Source: Streptomyces griseosporeus (GTDB lineage: Bacteria; Actinomycetota; Actinomycetes; Streptomycetales; Streptomycetaceae). From it: a stretch of DNA of 64,000 nucleotides. A program made the translations under genes and the position numbers. Numbering within the stretch: the stretch's first letter is position 1; the number at the start of each line of letters is the position of its first letter. The notes beneath the pieces are model-generated. The model made no database searches, was not told the DNA's origin, and saw only the letters and a program-made list of their open reading frames with translations. Below, one piece after another: positions 32,987 to 44,532 of the stretch. Location of the stretch: the NCBI RefSeq assembly GCF_014656055.1, contig NZ_BNBR01000006.1:310001-374000 (forward strand), written 5' to 3'.

Positions 32987-34905
32987 CGGTCTCCTTCGGG
33001 CTGTCCGTCGTCGGTGGTCGCTCGCGCAGTTCCCCGCGCCCCTTCCAGGTCGGTCTGCTCGACCACCGCCAGGAGGGCGCCGACCGTCACCTGCTGTCCC
33101 GGCGTCACCGGGAGTTCCGTCAGCACCCCGGCCGCCGGTGCCGAGATGACGTGCTGCATCTTCATCGCTTCGAGCCACACGATCGGTTCGCCGGCCTCGA
33201 CACTCGATCCGGTGATGAGACCGTCGGCGATCCGGACGACCGTGCCCGGCATCGGCGCGAGCAGCGAGCCGGGGGCGTGCTGGGCGGTGGGGTCGGGGAA
33301 GCGGGGCAGGGCGGTGAGGCGGTCGGCGTTGACGTGGACGTCGGCGGCGTCCGCGCCGTAACGCGCGACCTCGTAGCGGCGGCGCACGCCGTCGACGTCC
33401 AGGACGACCAGGTGTGGCCCGGCGTGCACGACCCGCACACCGGCCCCCTCCGGCTCGTAGCCGTCCCGGGTGTGCCGGTAGCGGACCTCGTGCTCCTCCC
33501 CCGCCATCCGGTACCGCTTGACCTGCGGCCCGGAGGGCACGTTGCGCCAGCCGCCGAAGCGGGAGCGGCCGTGCGCGTCGGCGAGGGCGGCGGCCAGCGG
33601 GGCGTACGGGTCGGGGGCAGGTGCCGTCAGGGCGGCGAGGTGGCGGTCGTAGAAGCCGGTGTCCATGCGGGCGGCGGTGAACTCCTCGTGCCGCAGGGAG
33701 CGCACGAGGAGGTCGCGGTTGGTGACCGGGCCGTGCACGGCGGCGCGTTCCAGCGCGCCCGCCAGCTTGCGCAGCGCCTCGGCGCGCGTGGGGGCGTGCG
33801 CGACGACCTTGGCGAGCATCGGGTCGTAGTGCACGCCGATCGTGTCCCCGTCGGTGTACCCGGTGTCCAGGCGCACCCCGTCGGGCACGGCGAGGCGGTG
33901 CAGGGTGCCGGTCTGCGGGGCCCAGTCGCGGGCCGGGTCCTCCGCGTACAGGCGGGCCTCGATCGCGTGGCCCCGCGCGCGGGGCGGCTCACCGGCGAGC
34001 GGGTGGCCCTCGGCGATCCGGATCTGCTCGGCGACCAGGTCGAGGCCGAAGACCTCCTCGGTGACGGGGTGTTCGACCTGGAGGCGGGTGTTCATCTCCA
34101 GGAAGTGGGCGCGTCCGTCGGCGACGAGGAACTCGACGGTGCCGGCGCCGACGTAGGAGACGGCGCGGGCGGCGCGCACGGCCAGCGCGTGCAGCTCGCG
34201 TTCGAGGCCGGTGCCGAGGCCGGGCGCGGGCGCCTCCTCGATCACCTTCTGGTGGCGGCGCTGCAGCGAGCAGTCGCGGGTGCCGAGCGCCCACACCGTG
34301 CCGTGCGCGTCGGCGAGGATCTGCACCTCGACATGGCGGCCGTGCTCGACGTACGGCTCGACGAACACCTCGCCGTCGCCGAAGGCGCTCGCGGCCTCGG
34401 CGCGCGCGCCCTCCAGCGCGGCGTCCAGGTCCTCCAGGCGGCGCACGATCCGCATGCCGCGCCCCCCGCCGCCCGCGGCGGCCTTCACCAGGACGGGCAG
34501 GTCGGCCTCGGTGACGTCCTTCAGGGCCTCGATGCCCATGAGTTCCTTGGCGCGGGTCTTGGACGCCATCGCCTCGATCGCCGACGGGGGCGGGCCGATC
34601 CACACCAGTCCCGCGTCCGTCACGGCACGCGCGAAGGCGGCGTTCTCGGAGAGGAAGCCGTAGCCGGGGTGGACGGCGTCCGCGCCGGCGGCGAGTGCCG
34701 CCTTCACGATGAGGTCGCCGCGCAGATACGTCTCCGCGGGGGCCGCGCCGGGCAGCCGTACCGCTTCGTCGGCCACGCGCGCGTGGAGCGCGTTCCCGTC
34801 CGCGTCGGAGTGCACGGCGACCGTGCGGATGCCCAGCTCGCGGCAGGTGCGGAAGATCCGGCAGGCGATCTCGCCCCGGTTGGCGACGAGCACAGAAGTG
34901 ATCAC
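32983..34905 (-). CDS. Acyl-CoA carboxylase alpha subunit (biotin carboxylase + BCCP)
   Basis: 640 residues from GTG 34905. The ATP-grasp biotin carboxylase (TSVLVANRGEIACRIFRTCRELG; VKAAAGGGGRGMRIV; LEMNTRLQVEHPVTE) is followed by a linker domain and a biotinyl domain with EAMKMQHV near residue 577. It carboxylates its biotin with ATP and bicarbonate. Two oddities are noted. The loop between SKTRAKELM and LPVLVK is about 8-9 residues shorter than usual and lacks the GVP segment. The C-terminus beyond the biotinyl domain contains a dispersed 22-bp repeat read as coding (GARGTARA). Confidence 0.92.
   Translation of the reverse strand: MITSVLVANRGEIACRIFRTCRELGIRTVAVHSDADGNALHARVADEAVRLPGAAPAETYLRGDLIVKAALAAGADAVHPGYGFLSENAAFARAVTDAGLVWIGPPPSAIEAMASKTRAKELMGIEALKDVTEADLPVLVKAAAGGGGRGMRIVRRLEDLDAALEGARAEAASAFGDGEVFVEPYVEHGRHVEVQILADAHGTVWALGTRDCSLQRRHQKVIEEAPAPGLGTGLERELHALAVRAARAVSYVGAGTVEFLVADGRAHFLEMNTRLQVEHPVTEEVFGLDLVAEQIRIAEGHPLAGEPPRARGHAIEARLYAEDPARDWAPQTGTLHRLAVPDGVRLDTGYTDGDTIGVHYDPMLAKVVAHAPTRAEALRKLAGALERAAVHGPVTNRDLLVRSLRHEEFTAARMDTGFYDRHLAALTAPAPDPYAPLAAALADAHGRSRFGGWRNVPSGPQVKRYRMAGEEHEVRYRHTRDGYEPEGAGVRVVHAGPHLVVLDVDGVRRRYEVARYGADAADVHVNADRLTALPRFPDPTAQHAPGSLLAPMPGTVVRIADGLITGSSVEAGEPIVWLEAMKMQHVISAPAAGVLTELPVTPGQQVTVGALLAVVEQTDLEGARGTARATTDDGQPEGDR
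33022..33043 (-). repeat. 22-bp dispersed repeat, copy 2, inside the carboxylase gene
   Basis: The inverse complement of the repeat at 20778-20799, identical over 22 bases. It encodes part of the extra tail after the biotinyl domain, just before the stop codon. Confidence 0.65.
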
Positions 34906-34916
34906 TGGAAGGTCCC

Positions 34917-36511
34917 TCACATCCGGAAGACGCCGAAGCCGCCGCGCGCGCCCTCGTAGGGCGCGGTGTGCAGGGCGGACAGGCACAGGCCGAGGACGGT
35001 GCGGGTGTCGCGCGGGTCGATGACGCCGTCGTCGTACAGCCGCCCGGACAGGAACATCGGCAGCGACTCGGACTCGATCTGCTGCTCCACCATGGCGCGC
35101 AGCGCGGCGTCCGCCTCGTCGTCGTACGGCTGTCCCTTCGCGGCGGCGGACTGGCGGGCGACGATGGACAGCACGCCGGCGAGCTGCTGCGGGCCCATGA
35201 CGGCCGACTTGGCGCTGGGCCAGGCGAACAGGAAGCGCGGGTCGTAGGCGCGTCCGCACATGCCGTAGTGGCCGGCGCCGTAGGAGGCGCCCATGAGGAC
35301 GGACAGGTGGGGCACGCGCGAGTTGGAGACGGCGTTGATCATCATCGCGCCGTGCTTGATGATGCCGCCCTGCTCGTACTCCCGGCCGACCATGTAGCCG
35401 GTGGTGTTGTGCAGGAACAGCAGCGGGATGTCGCGCTGGTTGGCGAGCTGGATGAACTGGGCCGCCTTCTGTGACTCCGCGCTGAAGAGCACGCCCTGCG
35501 CGTTGGCCAGGATGCCGACCGGATAGCCATGCAGCGCGGCCCAGCCGGTGACCAGGCTCGTGCCGTACAGCGGCTTGAACTCGTCGAAGTCGGAGGCGTC
35601 GACGATCCGGGCGATCACCTCGCGCGGGTCGAAGGGGACCTTCAGGTCGCCGGGGACGACGCCGAGCAGCTCCTCCGGGTCGTGCTTCGGCGGCTCGGCC
35701 GGCCCCGGGTCCGGGTACGCCTTGCGGTGGTTGAGGCGGGCCACCACGCGCCGGGCCTGCCGCAGCGCGTCGGGTTCGTCGACGGCGAAGTAGTCGGCGA
35801 GGCCCGACACGCGCGCGTGCATCTCCGCGCCGCCCAGGGACTCGTCGTCGCTCTCCTCGCCGGTGGCCATCTTCACCAGCGGCGGCCCGCCGAGGAACAC
35901 CTTGGCCCGCTCCTTGACCATGATCACGTGGTCGGACATGCCGGGGATGTAGGCGCCGCCCGCGGTGGAGTTGCCGAAGACGACGGCGATCGTGGGGATG
36001 CCGGCCGCGGACAGCCGGGTCAGGTCGCGGAAGATCGCGCCGCCCGGGATGAAGATCTCCTTCTGGGACGGCAGGTCGGCGCCCCCCGACTCCACCAGGC
36101 TGATGCAGGGCAGCCGGTTGGCGAGGGCGATGTCGTTGGCGCGCAGCGCCTTCTTCAGCGACCAGGGGTTGGAGGCGCCGCCGCGCACGGTCGGGTCGTT
36201 GGCCGTGATCAGGCACTCCACGCCCTCGACGACGCCGATGCCGGTGACGAGGGAGGCGCCGACGGGGTAGTCGCTCCCCCAGGCGGCGAGCGGCGACAGC
36301 TCCAGGAACGGCGTGTCGGGGTCGAGGAGCAGTTCGATGCGCTCGCGGGCGAGCAGCTTGCCGCGCTTGCGGTGCCGTTCGACGTACTTCTCGCCGCCGC
36401 CCGCGAGCGCCTTGGCGTGCTCGGCGGCCAGCTCGTCGAGCTTGGCGAGCATGGCCTCGCGGTTGGCCCGGTAGTCGGGGCTCGCGGGGTCCAGGGCCGT
36501 CTGCAGAACCG

Positions 36512-36515
<4 letters not shown>
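34917..36515 (-). CDS. Acyl-CoA carboxylase beta subunit (carboxyltransferase)
   Basis: 532 residues from GTG 36515, overlapping the AtuA-like stop as GTGA. Both carboxyltransferase halves are present: SLVESGGADLPSQKEIFIPGGAIFRDLTRLSAAGIPTIAVVFGNSTAGGAYIPGMSD, and FLHNTTGYMVGREYEQGGIIKHGAMMINAVSNSRVPHLSVLMGASYGAGHYGMCGRAYDP. The glycine loops that hold acyl-CoA and biotin are intact. Sequence style is that of methylcrotonyl/geranyl-CoA carboxylases rather than the propionyl-CoA type. It pairs with the alpha subunit encoded 11 bases downstream. Confidence 0.92.
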
Positions 36516-38193
<1,678 letters not shown>

Positions 38194-38197
<4 letters not shown>

Positions 38198-38988
38198 CTG
38201 GCCTCCCCCTTGGGTGTACGTCCGCTGCCGGGCGGCCCCGCGAAGGCCTGGGCGATGTCCAGCCAGCGGTCGGCGTCCGGGCCGGTGGCGGTCAGGGCGA
38301 GGTCGGCGCGGTGGGCGCGCTGGGTGACGAGCCGGCAGAAGTCGACGGCGGGGCCGGTGACGCGCTGGGCGGCGTCGGGCGGGCCGTAGCTCCACGTGCC
38401 GCCGTCCGGGGCGGCCAGCTCGACACGGAACTCCTCGCTCGGCGGTGTCAGCCCGTGCGCCCCGAAGGCGAAGTCGCGGGTACGGACGCCGAGACGGGCG
38501 ATGTGCCGGAGCCGGTCGGTGGGGGCGAGGTGAACGCCGAGCGCATCCGCGATGTCCAGGCCGTGTGCCCAGGTCTCCATCAGGCGGGCGGTGGCCATGG
38601 AGGCGGTGGACATGGGCGGCCCGTACCAGGGGAAACGGGCCCCGGGCGGGGCGGCGCGCAGGGCCCGGTCGAGCGCCGCGCGCCCCTTGCGCCAGCGGTC
38701 CAGCAGCTCGGCGGGCGGCAGCGCGGCACCCTCGTCGGCGCCCTCGTCGACGAAGGTGCCGGGGGCGGCGAGGGCCTTGTCGACCAGGGCGCGGAAGGCG
38801 TCGGCGTCGGTGACGGCGGTCAGCGCGGACTGGTCGGTCCAGGCGAGATGGGCGATCTGGTGGGCGACGGTCCAGCGGGGGGCGGGGGTGGGGAGCGCCC
38901 AGCGCTCCGGCGCCAACTCGGCCACGAGCCGGTCGAGTCGGTCGCTTTCCGCACGCAGGTCGTCGAGGACGGGCGTCGGGTCGGCCAT
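38194..38988 (-). CDS. TIGR03084-family protein (DinB/MDMPI-like fold)
   Basis: 264 residues from ATG 38988; ATG 39027 would add 13 residues but overlaps the operator palindrome. The start (LRAESDRLDRLVAELAPERWALPTPAPRWTVAHQIAHLAWTDQSAL) is the four-helix DinB/maleylpyruvate-isomerase N-terminal pattern, with the His of VAHQIAHL and the later METWAHGLDIADAL as metal ligands. Such proteins often use mycothiol or another thiol. It is the promoter-proximal gene of the catabolic operon. Function in the pathway is unknown. Confidence 0.85.
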
Positions 38989-39020
38989 GGGGGGAGCATG
39001 GCAGCGGGGCCGGAAACAAT

Positions 39021-39032
39021 CAAGCATGCTTG
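39021..39032 (-). promoter_or_regulatory. Palindromic operator CAAGCATGCTTG at the head of the catabolic operon
   Basis: A perfect 12-bp palindrome, extended by CATGATT on the right and AAT on the left, in an AT-rich patch about 35 bases upstream of ATG 38988. It is the only strong palindrome at the operon head and is the best candidate for the site of the TetR protein encoded at 28864-29478. Confidence 0.55.
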
Positions 39033-39184
39033 CATGATTTTTGGGAGTCGGGGATCAGCGGGGCGGAAAGACCGCGGCGGCGGCCGCCCCACAGCCCAGA
39101 ATCGCGTCGCTCGTGCCGTCCCGCGCCGGCTGCCCGGTGGAAATTGGCGCGCCCCGGCCGGGGCGGTCGTCGTAGCGTCGGCGC

Positions 39185-39928
39185 ATGCTCGATGAAGACG
39201 GTTACTTCGGGGAGTCCGTCGCCGCGTCTTACGACGAGTCGTCGGCGGAGATGTTCGATCCGCGGGTCGTGGAGCCCGCCGTGGACGTGCTGGCCGAGTT
39301 GGCCGGGGCCCGGGGGCGGGCGCTGGAGTTCGGGGTCGGGACCGGGCGGGTCGCGCTGCCGCTGGCGGCGCGGGGCGTCGAGGTGCACGGCATCGACTTG
39401 TCCCGGGCGATGGTCGAGCGGCTGCGGGCCAAGCCGGGTGGGGACGGGATCGGCGTCACCATCGGGGACTTCGCGACCACCGAGGTCGAGGGGACGTTCT
39501 CCGTCGCCTACCTCGTCTACAACACGATCATGAATCTGACCTCGCAGGACGCCCAGGTCGACTGCTTCCGCAACGCCGCCGCCCATCTGGAGCCCGGCGG
39601 CTGCTTCGTCATCGAGGTCGCGGTGCCCGATCTGCGGCGGCTGCCGCCCGGGCAGGACGCGGTGCCGTTCCGGGTGGAGGAGGGGCGGCTCGGCTTCGAC
39701 CTGTACGACGTCGCCACCCAGTCCGTCACCTCCCACCACGTCACCGTCAAGGACGAATGCGGGCGCCACCTGGCCGTCCCCTTCCGCTACGTCTGGCCCG
39801 CCGAACTGGACCTCATGGCCCGGCTCGCGGGGATGCGGCTGCGGGCGCGGTGGGACGGGTGGACGCGGAAGCCGTTCACCAGCGAGAGCCGGCAGCACGT
39901 GTCGGTGTGGGAGAAGTGCGTGAGCTGA
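39185..39928 (+). CDS. SAM-dependent methyltransferase
   Basis: 247 residues. Motif I is RALEFGVGTGRVALPLAARGVEVHGIDLS, with the acidic strand-2 residue in IDLS; motif IV resembles VAYLVYNTIMNLTSQD and later EPGGCFVIEVAVPDL. This is a class I methyltransferase of the type that often acts on small molecules. TAGCGT ends 6 bases before ATG 39185 and no ribosome binding site is seen, so it is probably leaderless. Substrate is unknown. Transcribed divergently from the catabolic operon. Confidence 0.88.
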   Translation: MLDEDGYFGESVAASYDESSAEMFDPRVVEPAVDVLAELAGARGRALEFGVGTGRVALPLAARGVEVHGIDLSRAMVERLRAKPGGDGIGVTIGDFATTEVEGTFSVAYLVYNTIMNLTSQDAQVDCFRNAAAHLEPGGCFVIEVAVPDLRRLPPGQDAVPFRVEEGRLGFDLYDVATQSVTSHHVTVKDECGRHLAVPFRYVWPAELDLMARLAGMRLRARWDGWTRKPFTSESRQHVSVWEKCVS

Positions 39929-39963
39929 GCCGCTCGGGGGCGCGCGTCAGCAGCCTTACGACC

Positions 39964-40410
39964 TCACAGCGTCACCAGGCAGTACAGGTGCTCGCCCGCC
40001 TTCCGGGCGCCGGTGGCCAGCGCGGCGAGGTTCGTCAGGAAAACGGCCAGGTCCTCGGGGTCGGCTTCCCCTCCGAACTCCTCGATGCGGGCCCAGTGCG
40101 GGGCCGTCTGCCGGAGGCGCTCCGGCGGCGCGGTCGCCAGGGCGTCGCGGAGTTCGTCGGTCAGGGTGAGCAGCCAGCGGCTGTCCGCCTCCGGGGAGCT
40201 GAGGAGGTCGTTGAAGCGGGGGCGTTCGACGATGTCGTCGTACGGAACCTCGGTGAGCAGGCTCTCCACGGCGCCCAGCTGGACGTACGGGTCCACGCCC
40301 TTGACCAGCAGGGTGGGGAACCCGGCCGCTTCCGGACCGCCGTCGAGCCCGTGGGCGGTGAGTGCCGTGTCGTCGCCGGGCGCACTGAAGTACGCGTAGA
40401 GGTTGCCCAT
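39964..40410 (-). CDS. Conserved Streptomyces protein, unknown function
   Basis: 148 residues, beginning MGNLYAYFSAP and containing GVDPYVQLGAVESLLTEVPYDDIVERPRF and a Trp/Leu-rich centre (SRWLLTLTDELRDAL). It is acidic, soluble and has no signal peptide or membrane helix. Similar short proteins recur in Streptomyces genomes, sometimes in several copies, and the size and acidity recall immunity-type proteins, but no toxin gene is adjacent. The gap to the EamA gene on the same strand is 34 bases. Confidence 0.7.
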   Translation of the reverse strand: MGNLYAYFSAPGDDTALTAHGLDGGPEAAGFPTLLVKGVDPYVQLGAVESLLTEVPYDDIVERPRFNDLLSSPEADSRWLLTLTDELRDALATAPPERLRQTAPHWARIEEFGGEADPEDLAVFLTNLAALATGARKAGEHLYCLVTL

Positions 40411-40444
40411 GGGCCCATCCTCGCGGACGCCACCGACAAGCCCC

Positions 40445-41398
40445 TCACGCCTCCGGTGCCACCCGCCTCCGTCTGCCCACCTGGGTTCGCACCGCGCCCA
40501 TGCTTGCCGCGATCACCAGGGCGATGGCTATCGCCTCCGTCGCGGCCAGCGACTGGTGGAGGATGAGGAAGCCCGCCGTGGCGGCGAGGGCCGGTTCCAG
40601 GCTCATCATGATCGCGAAGGTGGAGGCGGGGAGGCGGCGCAGGGCGAGGAGTTCGAGGGTGTAGGGCAGGACCGAGGAGAGGACGGCGACGGCGGCGCCC
40701 AGGCCGATGGTCACCGGGTCGAGGAGCTTCGTGCCGGACTCGGCGATGCCCAGCGGCAGGAACAGCACCGCGCCGACCGCCATCGCCAGGGCCAGGCCGT
40801 CGGCCTGGGGGAAGCGGCGGCCGGTGCGAGCGCTGAAGATGATGTACGCCGCCCACATCGCGCCCGCGCCGAGCGCGAAGGCGACGCCCAGCGGGTCGAG
40901 GCCGGAGAAGCCTCCGCCGCCGAGGAGGAACACGCCGGCCAGGGCGAGCCCGGCCCACACCAGGTTGATCGCGCGGCGGGAGGCGAGGACGGACAGGGCC
41001 AGCGGGCCCAGGACCTCCAGCGTGACGGCCGGGCCGAGCGGGATGCGGTCGACGGACTGGTAGAAGAGGCCGTTCATCGCGGCCATGGCGATGCCGAAGA
41101 CGACGACCGTGCCCCAGTCGGTGCGGGAGTGGCCGCGCAGGCTCGGGCGGCACACCAGGAGCAGGATCACGGCCGCCACCAGCAGGCGCAGCGACACCAC
41201 GCCCAGGGCGCCGGCCCGGGACATCAGCTTCACCGCGAGCGCCCCGCCGAACTGCACCGAGACGCCCCCGGCGAGCACCAGCCCGACGGGTCCCAGCGCG
41301 GCCCGGCGGGACAGGGCGGGTCCTGTGGAGTCGGCGGGGGTGGCGGTGGTGGTGGTCGGCGTCGCCGGGGTGGTCGAGGGGGCTTCGGGGGTGGTCAC
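40445..41398 (-). CDS. EamA-family transporter (RhtA-like exporter)
   Basis: 317 residues from GTG 41398. Ten membrane helices form two EamA repeats, ending with SFTYTLELLALRRLP-like VLPYTLELLALRRLPASTFAIMMSLEPALAATAGFLIL. The PYxLExxALRxLPxxxFxxLMSLEPAxAAxxG pattern is that of RhtA-type threonine/homoserine exporters. The first 30 residues are Thr/Pro-rich. It probably exports amino acids or related metabolites. A 40S-like leader is absent. Confidence 0.87.
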   Translation of the reverse strand: MTTPEAPSTTPATPTTTTATPADSTGPALSRRAALGPVGLVLAGGVSVQFGGALAVKLMSRAGALGVVSLRLLVAAVILLLVCRPSLRGHSRTDWGTVVVFGIAMAAMNGLFYQSVDRIPLGPAVTLEVLGPLALSVLASRRAINLVWAGLALAGVFLLGGGGFSGLDPLGVAFALGAGAMWAAYIIFSARTGRRFPQADGLALAMAVGAVLFLPLGIAESGTKLLDPVTIGLGAAVAVLSSVLPYTLELLALRRLPASTFAIMMSLEPALAATAGFLILHQSLAATEAIAIALVIAASMGAVRTQVGRRRRVAPEA

Positions 41399-41486
41399 GG
41401 GCGGTTCCAGGGGATCGGCACGGAGTGTTCATCGTGATGCACTGCAGGGTCCAGAGTAATGGACCCCGTCAGGTGTGTGAAGGCTT

Positions 41487-44372
41487 TTAGGGGCTGACCT
41501 CCTTGTCGGCGTCGCCGTCCTCCAGACTCGCCGCCAGTACCTCCGCGAGGTGCCGGCCCCGCACCCCGGCCAGTTGTTCCAGCTGGGTGCGGCAGGAGAA
41601 GCCGTCGGCCAGGAGCACCGCGTCCTCGGGGGCGTCGCGCACCGCCGGCAGGAGCTGGTCCTCCGCGCAGGCGCGGGAGACCTCGAAGTGGCCCCGCGCG
41701 AAGCCGAAGTCACCCGCCAGGCCGCAGCAGCCGCCCGCCAGGTCGCCGGTGAGGCCGGCCGCCTCGCGCAGGCGGCGGTCGGCGCCGTCGCCGAGGACCG
41801 CGTGCTGGTGGCAGTGGGTCTGGCCGGTCGCCGGGCGGTCGACGCGGGGCGGGGTCCAGTGCGGCGCGTGGCGTTCCAGGGTCTCCGCGAAGGTCAGGAC
41901 GCGGGCGGCCAGGCGGGCGGCGCGCGGGTCGTCGTGGAGCAGTTCCGGCAGGTCGGTGCGCAGGGCCGCCGCGCAGCTCGGCTCCAGCACGACGACCGGC
42001 GCCGCCGTCTCCAGCACCGGCTCCATCAGGTCCAGGGTGCGCCGCATGACCGCACGGGCCCGGTCCAGCTGGCCCGTGGAGACGTACGTCAGGCCGCAGC
42101 ACACCCGGCCCCTGCCCCGCAGCAGGCTCAGCGGGTCCAGGGCGACCGTGCGGCCGTCGCCCACCGGGGGCCGCTTCAGGTGCAGCGTGGGCGGCAGCGC
42201 CACCCGCAGGCCCGCCGCCTCCAGGACCCGGACGGCAGCCCGGCCCACCGAGGGCGACAGGTGCTCGGTGAAGGTGTCCGGCCAGAGGATCACCAGGTCG
42301 CCGTCGCGCCGCGTGGCCCGGTGGCGCTCCCACCAGCGGGTAAACGGCTCCCGGGCCAGGCGGGGGATCGTCCGCTCCGGGGCGATGCCCGCGAGGCTTT
42401 TCGCCACCCGGGCCAGCGGGCGGGTCGCCGTCAGCGCGTTGAGCAGGCCGGCCGTGCGGGTGCGGGACACCCAGCGCAGCCACTGCGGCAGGCGGCCCAT
42501 CGAGTAGTGGGCGGCCGGGCGGCGGCGCCCCGCGTAGTGCTGGTGCAGGAACTCCGCCTTGTACGTGGCCATGTCGACCTCGACCGGGCAGTCGGAGCGA
42601 CAGCCCTTGCAGGACAAGCACAGATCCAGCGCGTCCCGCACCTCCTCGGACCGCCAGCCGTCGGTGACCAGCTCGCCGGCGAGCATCTCGTGCAGCAGGC
42701 GGGCCCGCCCGCGCGTGGAGTGCGCCTCCTCGCCCGTCGCCCGGAAGGACGGGCACATGACGGCCGGGCCGGACACGGTCGCCGTACGGCGCTTGGCCAC
42801 GCCCACGCAGCGGCGGACCGCCGCCGAGAAGTCGCCGCCGTCGGCCGGGTAGCCGAAGGCGACCGGAACCGGCTCGCGGGGGAGGACGGAGAAGCGGAGG
42901 TGGGAGTCGAGGGGGGCCGGGCGGACCAGGACACCGGGGTTGAGGAGGTCGTCCGGGTCCCAGACGGCCTTGGCCCGCTCGAAGACGCCCACCAGCTCGG
43001 GGCCGTACATCCTCGGCAGGAGCTCCGCGCGGGCCAGTCCGTCGCCGTGCTCCCCCGACAGTGAGCCGCCGTGCGCCACGACCAGGTCGGCCAGTTCCCC
43101 GGCGAAGCGGCGGTAGCGGGCCACGCCCGCGTCGGTCACCAGGTCGAAGTCGATGCGGACGTGGATGCAGCCGTCCCCGAAGTGGCCGTACGGCGTGCCG
43201 CGCAGGCCGTGGGCGGCGAGCAGCGCGCGGAAGTCCCGCAGGTAGGCGCCGAGGCGGGCGGGCGGCACGGCGCAGTCCTCCCAGCCGGGCCAGGCCTCCG
43301 AGCCGTCCGGCATCCTGGTCGCCGTACCCGCCGCGTCCTCCCGGATCCGCCAGAGCGCCCGCTGCCCCGCCGGGTCGGTGACGATCGCCGCGTCCCCCGC
43401 GTCGGCGGCCCGCACGATCGCCTCCGCACGCGCGCGTGCCTCCCCCGGCGTCTGTCCGCCGGTCTCCACGAACAGCCAGGCACCGCCCGCCGGCAGGGCC
43501 GCCGCCGACGGCACCAGGTCGGCCGCCATGCCCTCCACCGTCAGCGGCCGGAACGGCAGCAGGCTCGCCGCCGCCTCGGCCGCCGCGCCCTCCTCGCCGT
43601 ACCCCAGCACCGCCAGCGCACGCGCCCGCGGCGCCTCCACCAGCCGTACCTCGGCCTGGGTGAGAACGCCCAGCGTGCCCTCGCTGCCGCAGAAGGAGCG
43701 GGCCACGTCCGCGCCCCGCTCCGGCAGCAGCGCGTCCAGCGCGTACCCCGAGATGCGGCGGGGCAGGTCCGGGAAGCCCGTGCGCAAGCGGGCCAGTTCC
43801 CCCTCGACCAGCTGCCGCAGGCCCTCCGGGGCGCCCGCCCAGCCCCGCCCCAGCCGCAGGCGGGCACCGCGCGCGGTGATCACGTCCAGCTCCCGCACGC
43901 TGTCCGCGGTGGTACCCCAGGCCACCGAGTGCGAGCCGCAGGAGTTGTTGCCGATCATCCCGCCGAGCGTGCACCGGCTGTGCGTGGAGGGATCCGGGCC
44001 GAAGCGCAGGCCGTGCGGCGCGGCGGCCTCCTGGAGGCGGTCGAGGACCAGGCCCGGCTGGACGACGGCCGTGCGCTCCTCCGGGTCCAGCGATACCAGC
44101 CGGTTCATGTGCCGGGTGAAGTCCAGGACCACGCCCGTGCCCGTCGCCTGCCCGGCGATCGACGTGCCCCCGCCCCGGGCCACGACGGGCACCCCGTGCG
44201 TCCGGCACACCTCCAGTGCCGCGGCCACGTCGTCGGCGTCCCGCGGGGCGACCACGCCCAGCGGGACCCGCCGGTGGTTGGAGGCGTCCATGGTGACGAG
44301 CGCCCGGGCGGTGACATCGAAGGCCACATCCCCCCGGACGGCCTTGCGCAGCGCCTGCTCCAGATCCGACAT
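41487..44372 (-). CDS. FAD-binding and 4Fe-4S oxidoreductase (glycolate/D-lactate dehydrogenase type)
   Basis: 961 residues from ATG 44372. Residues 1-470 are a vanillyl-alcohol-oxidase-type FAD domain (GVPVVARGGGTSIAGQATG; TLGGMIGNNSCGSHSVAWG) with the C-terminal GEHGDGLARAELLPRMYG. A Fe-S segment follows (CLSCKGCRSDCPVEVDM; only one complete CxxCxxCxxxCP motif was found) and then CCG-type redox motifs (RVCCGLTY, GGCCGLAGDFGF). This is the fused form of glycolate oxidase or quinone-linked D-2-hydroxyacid dehydrogenases. It should oxidise a 2-hydroxyacid and pass electrons to quinone at the membrane. Confidence 0.88.
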   Translation of the reverse strand: MSDLEQALRKAVRGDVAFDVTARALVTMDASNHRRVPLGVVAPRDADDVAAALEVCRTHGVPVVARGGGTSIAGQATGTGVVLDFTRHMNRLVSLDPEERTAVVQPGLVLDRLQEAAAPHGLRFGPDPSTHSRCTLGGMIGNNSCGSHSVAWGTTADSVRELDVITARGARLRLGRGWAGAPEGLRQLVEGELARLRTGFPDLPRRISGYALDALLPERGADVARSFCGSEGTLGVLTQAEVRLVEAPRARALAVLGYGEEGAAAEAAASLLPFRPLTVEGMAADLVPSAAALPAGGAWLFVETGGQTPGEARARAEAIVRAADAGDAAIVTDPAGQRALWRIREDAAGTATRMPDGSEAWPGWEDCAVPPARLGAYLRDFRALLAAHGLRGTPYGHFGDGCIHVRIDFDLVTDAGVARYRRFAGELADLVVAHGGSLSGEHGDGLARAELLPRMYGPELVGVFERAKAVWDPDDLLNPGVLVRPAPLDSHLRFSVLPREPVPVAFGYPADGGDFSAAVRRCVGVAKRRTATVSGPAVMCPSFRATGEEAHSTRGRARLLHEMLAGELVTDGWRSEEVRDALDLCLSCKGCRSDCPVEVDMATYKAEFLHQHYAGRRRPAAHYSMGRLPQWLRWVSRTRTAGLLNALTATRPLARVAKSLAGIAPERTIPRLAREPFTRWWERHRATRRDGDLVILWPDTFTEHLSPSVGRAAVRVLEAAGLRVALPPTLHLKRPPVGDGRTVALDPLSLLRGRGRVCCGLTYVSTGQLDRARAVMRRTLDLMEPVLETAAPVVVLEPSCAAALRTDLPELLHDDPRAARLAARVLTFAETLERHAPHWTPPRVDRPATGQTHCHQHAVLGDGADRRLREAAGLTGDLAGGCCGLAGDFGFARGHFEVSRACAEDQLLPAVRDAPEDAVLLADGFSCRTQLEQLAGVRGRHLAEVLAASLEDGDADKEVSP

Positions 44373-44532
44373 GCCTCCAGCATGCATCCGCTCACCGTCA
44401 CCGGACGTTGTCCACAGCCCCGCCCTCCCGCTCATATCGTCGTACGAATTCACGAGTCCATCCCGCGACGCGCTCGTCTCATCCGACGGACACGTTTCCG
44501 TCCGGTTTCGCCCAGCGGATACCCTCCGACTC

